Positions 15,946 through 26,879 of a stretch of DNA of 64,000 nt are shown piece after piece. How positions within the stretch are numbered: position 1 is the stretch's first letter; each line of letters begins with the position of its first letter. Source of the DNA: Oscillospiraceae bacterium. GTDB taxonomy: Bacteria; Bacillota; Clostridia; Oscillospirales; Acutalibacteraceae. The stretch spans positions 62,001 through 126,000 of the forward strand of contig CACXOM010000002.1 of assembly GCA_902769255.1 (NCBI GenBank), given 5' to 3'. A program made the position numbers and the translations under genes. A model generated the notes under the pieces. The model ran no database searches, was not told the DNA's origin, and was given only the letters and a program-made list of their open reading frames with translations.

Positions 15946-17373
15946 TTAGGCCTTACGTTTCTTCTGCCTATTCGGAAAACTACCCTCAAGCCATTCTTCA
16001 AACTCTGCAAGGGTGATTTTGCCGTCGGAGCATTCGTCGCGCTTTGTCATCGCCTGATATTTCCACTTTTTGAAATCAGGCTCTTTAATCTGTCTTACAC
16101 GCACACGGGCGGCATAGCGCTTATAATACTTTTGATACAAGGGAATGGCGGCATTGTCTGCCATTTTCTTTTTATAGTTTTCTTGTGCGGCTAAGTCCTG
16201 GCAGTTGCGGGTTTCACCCTCGGCAATGCGGTCGCAGTAATTGGTGTCGTAGTTGCCCTTCATAATGAAATACTTACCGCAGCGTTTGCATTTACGCATT
16301 CCGATGTCGGACTTCAACAACTGTATCAGTTCAAACTCAATTTGCTGTTCAATGCTTTCACAAATACAGGTTTCGTACTCGTCGGCTTGCATTGCAGACA
16401 GGGCAATCATTTCCGGCATAGTAAAGCCGAGTTTATCCAAATTCTTTTGAACGCTCGGAGAAACTTCCGAAGCGGCAGCCATTTTTATATCCAAATCAAA
16501 ATCACTTCCGATATAGCCGTCAAGCACATTTTCTATCTGATGTTCTGCGTCAACAATGCTGATGCTATGCACAATCGTTCGCTTTTGCTCTGTCGGCAAT
16601 CCGTGCTTACGGTAGTAGCCTGCGAATCTCGTTTTGTGGGTTAGGCGATTGAAAAATCCGTCGCAAAAATTCTCGTCAAATGTCGCTTCAATTAAATAAA
16701 CAAGATTATTTTGCATTTTTTTAAGGTACTGGTAATAGTCCGTCAACTCCTGCTTTGAGCAATGAAGCAGAATCGGCGGAAATTCCGCTGTAAACAGCGA
16801 AGCTTCTATCAATGGCTTAAAGCGTTTTTGTGTTTCGGTTAAAGCCAAATAATAATACAATTTCTTTTCTTTTTCGGTCAGTAAAGAAATATCAAGACTT
16901 GTCTCATCAGGCAAGTCTTTTTTTGTGCGATTCAGGCATTCATTATACGCCAAATCAAAATCAGCATAGAGAAAATTCAAAATTCCTTCGCCCGGTGAAA
17001 AAAAGACAGAAGCGGTGTTCATCGGTGAGATATAAGCTCTGCTGTCGCCCATAGGAAGAAAGTCAAATGTAGAGTTTATTTTTTGCGTAACAGCGCGCAA
17101 ACGAGCAAGCGTGTCGGCAGTATCCTGCTTAATTTGAGCAAGTTCACCGTCCGATAAAGAAAATTCTTTTTTGCCGGTAACAGCCAAAGTAATGGCTTCT
17201 CGCTTATCGACCTCGATAGCGTTATACAACTCAAGAAGTTTTGAATAGTTGTATTCGTCGTTTACGGAAAGTACGCAAGATTTTTCGTCGTTCGTTACGT
17301 GCCATCTGTTTGGAGCAAATCCAAAGGACACGGCACTGTATTTATCTTCTGTTTTGAGTATGTTTTCGCTCAT
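15946..17373 (-). CDS. DUF6076-like protein of mobile elements
   Basis: The 475-residue soluble protein has a C-terminal zinc-binding segment (MRKCKRCGKYFIMKG, then CDRI and CQDL, about residues 355-390). That segment resembles the CxxC-x(n)-C-C ribbon of DUF6076 proteins frequent in Clostridia mobile elements. The start MSENILK at 17373 has GGAGG just upstream, and there is a consensus promoter (-35 at 17466-17471). It is divergent from the excisionase gene. The C-terminal tail is strongly basic (NRQKKRKA). The function is unknown. A role in element regulation or defence is possible. Confidence 0.65.
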   Translation of the reverse strand: MSENILKTEDKYSAVSFGFAPNRWHVTNDEKSCVLSVNDEYNYSKLLELYNAIEVDKREAITLAVTGKKEFSLSDGELAQIKQDTADTLARLRAVTQKINSTFDFLPMGDSRAYISPMNTASVFFSPGEGILNFLYADFDLAYNECLNRTKKDLPDETSLDISLLTEKEKKLYYYLALTETQKRFKPLIEASLFTAEFPPILLHCSKQELTDYYQYLKKMQNNLVYLIEATFDENFCDGFFNRLTHKTRFAGYYRKHGLPTEQKRTIVHSISIVDAEHQIENVLDGYIGSDFDLDIKMAAASEVSPSVQKNLDKLGFTMPEMIALSAMQADEYETCICESIEQQIEFELIQLLKSDIGMRKCKRCGKYFIMKGNYDTNYCDRIAEGETRNCQDLAAQENYKKKMADNAAIPLYQKYYKRYAARVRVRQIKEPDFKKWKYQAMTKRDECSDGKITLAEFEEWLEGSFPNRQKKRKA

Positions 17374-17442
17374 TGCTAAGACCTCCGTTTTAGAAAATGA
17401 GAATTTATAAATAATTAGCAAATCCATATCACTACAAACAAC

Positions 17443-17471
17443 ATTATACAAAAGTATTGCCTTCGTGTCAA
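17443..17471 (-). promoter_or_regulatory. Consensus sigma-A promoter for the DUF6076 gene
   Basis: On the minus strand TTGACA (17471-17466) is followed after exactly 17 bases by TATAAT (17448-17443), a perfect match to both boxes. It points at the DUF6076 gene 70 bases away. Confidence 0.8.
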
Positions 17472-17738
17472 TACACAGCTATAATAAATTTGCAAATCAA
17501 GATTGTGTGATGTTTGATTTTCTAAAATTTAATGACCGTCCGAATGGGATATGACTTTGCGATGACAGTCGGAGACGACGAAAGCGAAGCAACGCCGCTG
17601 AGATGGGGGCAGGGATAACAAAAACGACATTCGGGCAGAACGGCAAAAGGCGACAGAAAGAAACCTCCATTCTATCTGTTGTCTCGTACATAGCTGTACA
17701 TACCGTGCAGCTTTTTTCTCACAAAGGAGGTTAAGAAG
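17472..17738. other. Divergent intergenic region before the excisionase gene
   Basis: The stretch holds no gene I can support. Near its right end lie TACATAGCTGTACATA and GCAGCTTTTTTC, followed by the AAAGGAGG ribosome site (17723-17730) of the excisionase-like gene. It probably contains the promoter and regulatory sites of the excision/replication module. Confidence 0.4.
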
Positions 17739-17966
17739 ATGAGAAAAACAGAATTGAAAGAGCTTTACAAGATGATGTTCCCGGACTATCCGGACATTGT
17801 TACAGTAGCTCAGCTTCAACAAATGCTCGGCGTGAGCCGACACTTGGCATACGACCTGATTAACAACGGATATATCTCCGGCGTTAAAATCGGAAACGCT
17901 TTTAAGATTCCGAAAGTCAATGTCATCAATTATGTTATGGAAGAAGGTGTGAAGAATGCAAGTTGA
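17739..17966 (+). CDS. Excisionase-like helix-turn-helix protein
   Basis: The 75-residue protein has the MerR/Xis-type fold pattern (VAQLQQMLGVSRHLAYDLINNG, then VKIGNAFKIPKVNVINYV), which is usual for DNA-binding excisionases of integrative elements. A strong AAAGGAGG precedes ATG 17739. It overlaps the start of the next gene by 11 bases, indicating coupling. It probably bends DNA at the attachment sites and helps the integrase excise the element, or regulates the replication module. Confidence 0.75.
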   Translation: MRKTELKELYKMMFPDYPDIVTVAQLQQMLGVSRHLAYDLINNGYISGVKIGNAFKIPKVNVINYVMEEGVKNAS

Positions 17967-18981
17967 AAAGCTGAAAACAATCGATGCGGACACGCTGCTG
18001 TCAACGCCGATGAGAAAAACCTTATTTGTGGTGGACGGCTTGATACCGCAAGGACTCAGTGTGCTTTCGGGTTCAAGTAAAATCGGCAAGAGCTGGCTTA
18101 TGCTTTGGCTCGGTATTCAAGTGGCGAGAGGACAGCTCGTGTGGGAATTTGAAACCCACAAGAGCGATGTGCTTTATCTTTGCTTGGAAGATACTTACGC
18201 AAGAATACAAAGCCGCCTGTATCAAATCACAGACGAAGCACCGCCCGAACTTCGTATTGCCACAACAAGCTTTCAAATCGGCAACGGCTTGGAACAGCAA
18301 ATCGAACAGTATCTTTCCGACTTTCCGAAAACAAAACTTGTCATTATCGACACCTTTCAAAAGGTTCGAGATTCAAAAAGCACCGGTGGGAAAAGCGGAA
18401 TGTATGCAGACGACTACGATGATATTTCGGCGCTGAAAAATATTTCGGACAAGTACGGCATTGCTGTTGTAGTTGTTCACCATGTTAGGAAGCTGAAAGA
18501 TGTCAGCGACCCATTCAACGAGGTGTCAGGCTCCACCGGTATCACAGGTGCGGCAGATACAAATTTTGTTTTGAAGCGCAGCCGTGCCAATGAAACCGGA
18601 ACCCTGCTTGCCACCGGTCGAGATATTGCATATCGGGAGCTGACCTTGAAGTTTGACAACCGCAGTCACTTGTGGGAATTAGTCGAGCGAAAGGATATGG
18701 AGGATATTCATCGTGAAGAAATTCCAAAGTTTGTTTTCCGGCTGGTTGATTATATTTCGGAAGTAAAAGAATGGCGAGGCACTGCAACGCAACTTATAAC
18801 GCAGGTGAACGAAACCGAGGTTACACCGAATGTCGTGACCAAAATACTTGCCCGATTTTCTTCGGAAGTTTTTCAGCCGCAAGGCATCGAATACAAAACA
18901 AAACGCACCGGCACGAGCCGACTGATTTACTTAAAAAAGAATGACGGCAATGACGGCGATGACAATGAATACGCCATATAG
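17956..18981 (+). CDS. RepA-like RecA-fold ATPase (replicative helicase of the element)
   Basis: The 341-residue protein has Walker A GSSKIGKSW (about residues 37-45), Walker B LVIIDTFQKV (about residue 127) and the VVVVHHVRK strand of hexameric RepA-type helicases, followed by a C-terminal winged-helix region. Such proteins follow an excisionase-like gene in many Firmicutes integrative elements and are thought to help extrachromosomal replication after excision. Translationally coupled to the upstream gene. The call to the AAA_25/RepA class is good, while the exact role in this element is inferred. Confidence 0.8.
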   Translation: MQVEKLKTIDADTLLSTPMRKTLFVVDGLIPQGLSVLSGSSKIGKSWLMLWLGIQVARGQLVWEFETHKSDVLYLCLEDTYARIQSRLYQITDEAPPELRIATTSFQIGNGLEQQIEQYLSDFPKTKLVIIDTFQKVRDSKSTGGKSGMYADDYDDISALKNISDKYGIAVVVVHHVRKLKDVSDPFNEVSGSTGITGAADTNFVLKRSRANETGTLLATGRDIAYRELTLKFDNRSHLWELVERKDMEDIHREEIPKFVFRLVDYISEVKEWRGTATQLITQVNETEVTPNVVTKILARFSSEVFQPQGIEYKTKRTGTSRLIYLKKNDGNDGDDNEYAI

Positions 18982-19037
18982 GAAAAAGCCGTCACAGCCG
19001 TCACTATCGTCACAAACAGCAGAAAGGATTTGATTAT

Positions 19038-19298
19038 ATGAGAAACAGAACACAAGGAATTAATGTCAGATTAACACCTGACGAGAAAGAAAAGCTCAGC
19101 GAAAACGCATTTTATTGCGGACTTTCTCTGTCGGAATATCTTAGAAGATTGGGGCTTGGAAAAAATGTAAAAGCCACAACCGATGAGAAAATCTACAAGG
19201 CTTTTCGGCTGGTTAGGCAACTGAAAAAGGATTTTGATTCACTTGAAAGAAATGAAATTCTTTCTCGGCTCAGCACCATAGAAGAATTATTGAAGTAA
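19038..19298 (+). CDS. Small ribbon-helix-helix mobilisation-type protein
   Basis: The 86-residue protein begins RTQGINVRLTPDEKEKL and continues GLSLSEYLRRL, a ribbon-helix-helix pattern of plasmid mobilisation and relaxosome accessory proteins. AGAAAGGA precedes ATG 19038. It lies immediately before the repeat-rich oriT-like zone and the MobC-like gene, supporting a role in relaxosome assembly. It may also be a transcriptional regulator of the module. Confidence 0.65.
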   Translation: MRNRTQGINVRLTPDEKEKLSENAFYCGLSLSEYLRRLGLGKNVKATTDEKIYKAFRLVRQLKKDFDSLERNEILSRLSTIEELLK

Positions 19299-19312
19299 TG
19301 GTATGGAGAAAT

Positions 19313-19560
19313 TCGGGGTCCCCAAAAAGTCACTTTGACTTTTTGGGGAGAGGAGGAACAGCGTAGTGATTGAGATTTACCGCTTGCGGTGAAACGAAAG
19401 ATACGGAGCTTGTGACGACGAAGCGAGCAGACCATTTATACTCCCAAAGTCGTAAAACGGTAGAACTGCCACGCCTTAGCGAGCAGTGTATTTGTACTCC
19501 CAAAGCACAAATACCTCCGTTAGGGTTCGCCCCTAAAACCCGAAACCGAAAGGACCGGTT
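19313..19560 (+). other. Putative origin of transfer (oriT-like)
   Basis: This non-coding stretch between two relaxosome-type genes has the 13-bp inverted repeat at 19320-19348 and, further on, two copies of ACTCCCAAAG (one in TATACTCCCAAAGTCG, one in GTACTCCCAAAGCACA). The second copy is flanked by GTATTTGT and ACAAATAC. Hairpins and repeats beside mobC-like genes are characteristic of oriT. No nick site can be assigned from sequence alone. Confidence 0.45.
19320..19348 (+). repeat. Perfect 13-bp inverted repeat at the oriT-like zone
   Basis: CCCCAAAAAGTCA and TGACTTTTTGGGG flank a three-base centre. There is no T-run after the stem, so it is more likely a protein-binding or transfer-origin hairpin than a terminator. 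Confidence 0.6.
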
Positions 19561-19899
19561 ATGAATAAAAGAATTAAGAAACAGTTTTGGCTGTCTCCCG
19601 AAGATGCCAAAGAATTAAAACGCAAGGCAGAGCTTGCAGAACTTACGGAAACGGCAGTTATCCGAATACTGATAAGAGGTTATGAGCCGAGAGAAAAACC
19701 AGACGGGCGTTTTTATGACGCTATGCGGAATTTGTCCGCCATCGGCAATAACATCAATCAGCTTGCCGTTAAAGCGAATACGCTGGGATTTGTCGATGTG
19801 CCTATGCTGCGGAGAGAAGCAGAACGATGGCATAAATTTCAGGCGGATATTGAGTCCACATTTTTACGCCCTGCCGAAAGCAAACTCAAATGGAAATAA
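19561..19899 (+). CDS. mobC: MobC-like relaxosome protein
   Basis: The 112-residue protein opens with KQFWLSPEDAKELKRKAE and has the MobC-type segment FYDAMRNLSAIGNNINQLAVKAN, common to Firmicutes and proteobacterial MobC proteins. MobC opens DNA at oriT for the relaxase. Normally a relaxase gene follows at once; here a ParB-like gene follows instead. The element therefore seems to lack its own relaxase and would have to borrow one. Confidence 0.75.
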   Translation: MNKRIKKQFWLSPEDAKELKRKAELAELTETAVIRILIRGYEPREKPDGRFYDAMRNLSAIGNNINQLAVKANTLGFVDVPMLRREAERWHKFQADIESTFLRPAESKLKWK

Positions 19900-19919
19900 C
19901 GAAAGAGAGGAAAACAACA

Positions 19920-20831
19920 ATGAGAAAATCCAATTTCAATTTACAAACATTAGATGACCTTTTCAGTACGCAGGCGGAGCGTGACGACGCAAAGCTTGAA
20001 CGTGTGAAGAATATACCGCTTGACGAACTTCACCCTTTTAAGAATCACCCATTTAAGATATTGAATAACGAAGAAATGGAGCGAATGATTGAGAGTATAC
20101 GCAAGGTCGGAACGATAACTCCGGCACTTGCCAGACCTCTGCCCGACGGCGGATACGAGCTTATTTCGGGGCACAGAAGGCTTGCGGCGTGTCAGGTGCT
20201 GGGGATTGAAACAATGCCTGTAATCGTCCGTGAGATGTCCGACGACGAAGCGGTGATTGCAATGGTAGATGCTAATTTGCAAAGGGAAACAATACTGCCA
20301 AGCGAAAAAGCCTTTGCGTATAAGATGAAACTGGAGGCGATAAAACATCAGGGCGTTACTTCTCGCCAAGTTGGCGAGAAGTTGTTGAGTGTAACACAAG
20401 TGAGCAAAGACAGCGATGATAGTGAGCGACAAATCCAACGCTATATCCGCTTAACTTACTTAATTCCCGAACTGCTTTCAATGGTAGACGAAAATAAAAT
20501 CGCTTTCAACCCCGCGGTAGAAATCTCCTACCTTGACCGAGAAGAACAGCTCACTTTGCTTGACGCAATCAATATGAATGACTGCACACCGTCCCACGCA
20601 CAGAGTATCAGGCTGAAGAAAATGTCACAGGACGGCTTGCTTACCGCCGACGCTATTTACGCTATTTTGTCGGAAGAAAAACCAAATCAAAAGGAACAAA
20701 TCAAACTGCCTCGTGATGAGCTTCGCAAATACTTTCCGCAAAATTACAGCGATGAGCAAATTAAGCGAGATATTCTGAAAGGATTGGAGCTTCTGAAACG
20801 CCAACGAGAGCGCAACAAAGACGCCCGTTAA
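19920..20831 (+). CDS. ParB-like partition/nuclease-fold protein of the element
   Basis: The 303-residue protein has the ParB N-terminal domain: IPLDELHPFKNHPF, the GHRRLAA motif in ELISGHRRLAACQVLG, and DANLQRE. A central helix-turn-helix region follows. ATG 19920 is preferred over 19890 because the earlier start would lie inside mobC and AGAGAGG sits before 19920. Such proteins act in segregation or regulation of integrative elements, possibly as CTP-dependent DNA-binding clamps. No ParA partner is next to it. Confidence 0.8.
   Translation: MRKSNFNLQTLDDLFSTQAERDDAKLERVKNIPLDELHPFKNHPFKILNNEEMERMIESIRKVGTITPALARPLPDGGYELISGHRRLAACQVLGIETMPVIVREMSDDEAVIAMVDANLQRETILPSEKAFAYKMKLEAIKHQGVTSRQVGEKLLSVTQVSKDSDDSERQIQRYIRLTYLIPELLSMVDENKIAFNPAVEISYLDREEQLTLLDAINMNDCTPSHAQSIRLKKMSQDGLLTADAIYAILSEEKPNQKEQIKLPRDELRKYFPQNYSDEQIKRDILKGLELLKRQRERNKDAR
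20358..20382 (+). repeat. 12-bp perfect palindrome inside the parB-like gene
   Basis: ACTTCTCGCCAA, a central G, and TTGGCGAGAAGT form a perfect 12+12 inverted repeat within the coding sequence. It could be a parS-like site for the encoded protein or an mRNA hairpin. Confidence 0.5.
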
Positions 20832-20951
20832 TTCGAACCAAAGTGTACAGCGAGTGACTTTTGCAGAATGGAAAGAACTATGCCGGCAAGCTATAATAGG
20901 CTTGTCGGTGTAGGTCTTTCCTGTGATGTACAATGAAAGGAGTTAAAAATA

Positions 20952-22166
20952 ATGGTATCAGGACACCTACAAGTTAAAAAAGGTTTTTATTATGTAGTGC
21001 TAAGCTACTATAACAACAACGGAAAACGCCGTGTGAAATACTTTTCCACGGGACTGCCCGAAAAGGGCAACAAGCGAAAAGCCGAAGCCGAGCTTGTGCG
21101 AATCAGAAGTGAATTTGTACCGCCGCAGGAAGTCGGCGAGCTTGCTTCTGATATGCCGTTTGCAGACTATCTGCTTGAATGGTTAGAAATCGTCAAGGTG
21201 CGTGTAAAGGCAACCACATTCAGCTCTTACGAGCAAATGGTGAAATCGGTGATTGAACCGTATTTCCGAAAGAAAGCGGTAACGCTTCAGGGATTGGAGG
21301 CAAGACACATTCAGCAATTCTATTCCGAAAAGCTGAAAACGGTCAAGCCAAACTCGGTAATTCACTATCACGCTGTTATTCATCAGGCGCTGAAATACGC
21401 AATGAAAACCGACCTTGTTACGCAGAATGTGGCAATGAAAGTAGACCGCCCGAAAAAGAACGATTATCAGCCTGTATTCCTTGATGCGGAAGAACTGCAA
21501 CACTTATTTGAAGTAGTCAAAGGGACAAAGCTGGAACTTCCTGTTTTAGTCGCCGCTTTCTACGGCTTGCGTCGTGGCGAAGTTTGCGGACTGAAATGGG
21601 ACGCCATCGACTTTGAGCGTGGCACAATCACTATTAGGCACACGGTCACATCGCTGCAAGTGGACGGAAAAACAAAAATGTACGCACAGGACTCTGCAAA
21701 AACAAAATCCAGTATGCGTACACTTCCGCTTGTCGGCAGCTTTGCGGAGTACTTCAAAGAAGTAAAAGCGGCACAAGAAGTCAACAAGAAGGTCTGCGGA
21801 AACTGCTACAACTACGAATATGACGGTTATGTCTTTGTAGACGAACTGGGAGATTTAATGCGACCGGAATATTTGACAAGCTATTTTCCGCAGTATATTC
21901 AAAAGCACGGTTGTAAAAGAATGCGTTTTCACGATTTAAGACACAGTTGTGCAAGTCTGCTTCTTGCGAACGGCGTACCGCTGAAACAAATTCAGGAATG
22001 GCTGGGGCACAGTGATTTTTCCACAACCGCTAACATCTATGCCCACCTTGACTACACTTCAAAACTGTCGTCGGCAAAGGCTATGGTCAGCGGAATGGCA
22101 CTTCCCGAATCGGTGAATTTTAGTAGCAAATGGACCGAAATTTCAAACGATGGCGGAAAGAACTGA
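20952..22166 (+). CDS. int: Tyrosine site-specific integrase of the element
   Basis: The 404-residue integrase has a SAM-like core-binding domain (about residues 75-160) and a catalytic domain with the arginine in FYGLRRGEVCGLKW, the HxLR box in FHDLRHSCASLL, the histidine in WLGHSDF and the tyrosine in TANIYAHLDY. All catalytic residues are visible. Its gene ends 145 bases before the 3' end of tRNA-Ser, the usual place for an integrase that recombines at a tRNA 3' end. It resembles Tn916-type and phage-like integrases of Firmicutes. A 9-bp hairpin (CCGGCAAGC/GCTTGTCGG) lies between parB and int. Confidence 0.9.
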   Translation: MVSGHLQVKKGFYYVVLSYYNNNGKRRVKYFSTGLPEKGNKRKAEAELVRIRSEFVPPQEVGELASDMPFADYLLEWLEIVKVRVKATTFSSYEQMVKSVIEPYFRKKAVTLQGLEARHIQQFYSEKLKTVKPNSVIHYHAVIHQALKYAMKTDLVTQNVAMKVDRPKKNDYQPVFLDAEELQHLFEVVKGTKLELPVLVAAFYGLRRGEVCGLKWDAIDFERGTITIRHTVTSLQVDGKTKMYAQDSAKTKSSMRTLPLVGSFAEYFKEVKAAQEVNKKVCGNCYNYEYDGYVFVDELGDLMRPEYLTSYFPQYIQKHGCKRMRFHDLRHSCASLLLANGVPLKQIQEWLGHSDFSTTANIYAHLDYTSKLSSAKAMVSGMALPESVNFSSKWTEISNDGGKN

Positions 22167-22310
22167 TTTTTACGGTTCGAATACGACAAAATGCCCGAAA
22201 TCGCCTTGTTCTTTCCAAAAAACGAGCTGTTCTTTCCATAGTTTTGAGCCGATTTTGAGCAAAAGGGCAAAAAAGAAAAGCCCAAAAAACCTTGATTTTT
22301 CGGACTTTTT

Positions 22311-22399
22311 TGGCGGAGAGTTAGGGATTCGAACCCTAGGTTCCTTTTGGGAACACAGCATTTCGAGTGCTGCACCTTCGACCACTCGGACAACTCTCC
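22311..22399 (-). tRNA. tRNA-Ser (anticodon CGA), probable integration target
   Basis: Reading the minus strand, GGAGAGT at the 5' end (22399) pairs with ACTCTCC near 22315. The discriminator is G and CCA is encoded (22313-22311). The anticodon loop CTCGAAA gives CGA, and a long variable arm (TGTTCCCAAAAGGAACC) confirms a serine tRNA. The T-loop is GGTTCGAATCC. Its 3' end faces the integrase gene, so the 3' part is the probable attB/attR core. Confidence 0.95.
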
Positions 22400-22512
22400 G
22401 TGTATGTGATTCCGCATTTCTTCCAAAAACTTTTGGAAAGAACTGACGGAAAGAACAACAAAATATTCAATTTTCGAACCGGAGAAAACCCTGTATTTAT
22501 GGGCTTTTTTAG

Positions 22513-22580
22513 CGGAGCAAACGGCCAACTCTTCAAAAAATTTCGAGTCAGCCCCGTTATGACCACTTCGATACGTCTCC
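22513..22580 (-). pseudogene. Truncated tRNA-Ser(CGA) remnant
   Basis: The 5' half on the minus strand (from 22580) has the serine tRNA start GGAGACG, the D-arm and the anticodon region ending ACTCGAAA, but no variable arm or T-arm follows. The segment ends in GCTCCGCTAAAAAAG, close to the CTCCGCCAAAAAAG after the intact tRNA-Ser, so it looks like an internal deletion. The remaining bases can fold GGCTGACTC with GAGTTGGCC. Confidence 0.7.
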
Positions 22581-22648
22581 GTATTTTTTTACGACTTTAT
22601 TATTATACAGTAAATCAGTTAAAATTTCAACTGTTTTTTAAAAAAAAT

Positions 22649-22674
22649 GAGCAGAAACTTTAAAAGTTTCTGCT
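22649..22674 (-). terminator. Intrinsic terminator after the zinc-ribbon membrane protein
   Basis: GCAGAAACTTT and AAAGTTTCTGC form the stem. In the minus direction a run of eight T follows (complement of the A-run at about 22640-22647). Confidence 0.8.
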
Positions 22675-22682
22675 TAAAATTA

Positions 22683-23642
22683 TTATTGAACAACCGATGT
22701 TTCGAATCCGGTGATTTTTTTGTTAGCATCAAAGCTAAATTTAACATATTGGTTTGAACCTGAATCAAGTAAATAGGTGAGGGAAGTATCATCTGAAGAT
22801 GTTAATTTAAAGTTTGTCATTGCGCTTTGAACGGTATCTTGATTTGTACAATAAGAAATGTTTTCAGTAAACCAATAAGACGATTTATTCTCAGCCGAAT
22901 TATAATCGCAAACAATTTTCTTTATAACACCGGCAGAGTCGGTCGAAACTTTTAACCCGTCAAAGTTGTAAACGCTTCCGCCATATTCCGAATCAGCAGA
23001 CGCTTCGCCTGTTTGGTCGCCAAAATCAGAAGAAACGCTGTTGAAATTAACATTCAAATAGCCGTAAACATCTGTGCTTGAAGAACTAAAAGCGATAGTT
23101 TCTTCGGTAGTGGTTTCGGTAGTTTCTTCAGTTGTAGGCTCGGTAGTAGTTGTTTGTGTTATTGTTTTTGAAGTAATAATTTCGGCAGGTTTTTGCTCAT
23201 CATCTTTACCGCCAAACGCCGCAATAATTATTATTAAAAGCACAATTGCAGCAGCAATGCCGATAATTATAAATTTTTGATTATTATTTTTCTTCTTTTT
23301 TCTTTGATAACGCTGTTTTGAAGGCAATCTGTCACGCTGATGACGATATTGTTCGTTTTGCGCTATGCGCTCTTCCTCATCATAAACAACATCTTTTTTC
23401 TCATATCTTTTTTCGATTTCTTCTTGAGATACGCTGTAAATGTTAGAATCAAAATAGTTTTCTGCAATTTTTGTATCAGAATTGTCTGTGTATTTTGAAA
23501 CATCTAACCTTCCTCTTTCGGAAGCGGTATCTTGTTTGTTAAACGAAAAAACATTGCTGTTAAACGCTTTGTTGCAATAAGGACATATTTTAGAATTTGC
23601 GGGTATTGGTTTACCGCAAAACTCACATAATTTTGTATTCAT
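22683..23642 (-). CDS. Zinc-ribbon single-pass membrane protein
   Basis: The 319-residue protein begins with CEFCGKPIPANSKICPYC, a zinc ribbon. It continues with a charged linker, one transmembrane helix (IIIGIAAAIVLLIIIIAAF, about residues 127-145), a threonine/glutamate-rich spacer and a C-terminal extracytoplasmic domain of about 120 residues. The architecture is common in Clostridia and may sense the environment or help assemble surface proteins. No enzyme motif is visible. It is monocistronic with a terminator behind it. The function is unknown. Confidence 0.75.
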   Translation of the reverse strand: MNTKLCEFCGKPIPANSKICPYCNKAFNSNVFSFNKQDTASERGRLDVSKYTDNSDTKIAENYFDSNIYSVSQEEIEKRYEKKDVVYDEEERIAQNEQYRHQRDRLPSKQRYQRKKKKNNNQKFIIIGIAAAIVLLIIIIAAFGGKDDEQKPAEIITSKTITQTTTTEPTTEETTETTTEETIAFSSSSTDVYGYLNVNFNSVSSDFGDQTGEASADSEYGGSVYNFDGLKVSTDSAGVIKKIVCDYNSAENKSSYWFTENISYCTNQDTVQSAMTNFKLTSSDDTSLTYLLDSGSNQYVKFSFDANKKITGFETSVVQ

Positions 23643-23754
23643 ATTTTTTCATACTCTCTTAATTTTATTATTATTTAATTTTACAGCAAAATAAAGCAAA
23701 AATCAACAATATAATTCAAATTTTTTTAAAAATAGCGAATTATACAAAACCTTG

Positions 23755-26820
<3,066 letters not shown>

Positions 26821-26832
26821 TCAATAAAAACA

Positions 26833-26861
26833 TTGAAAATAAAAGCAAAATATGCTATATT
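26833..26861 (+). promoter_or_regulatory. Sigma-A promoter for the trmB operon
   Basis: TTGAAA (26833-26838), a 17-base spacer and TATATT (26856-26861) match the vegetative consensus and lie 20 bases before the trmB start. Confidence 0.65.
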
Positions 26862-26879
26862 ATTTTTGGTGATTTTAAA

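Noticed and set aside
20821-20860. A left attachment copy of the tRNA-Ser 3' end at ATTCGAACCA
   Set aside because: Only a short, common T-loop-like word matches; the longer tRNA 3' end is not repeated there.
22052-22528. A 158-codon minus-strand frame spanning the tRNA-Ser
   Set aside because: It overlaps the tRNA and the integrase end and has no protein-like features.
23074-23280. A plus-strand valine-rich frame inside the zinc-ribbon membrane protein gene
   Set aside because: It is the reverse reading of the threonine/glutamate spacer and the membrane helix and has no ribosome site.
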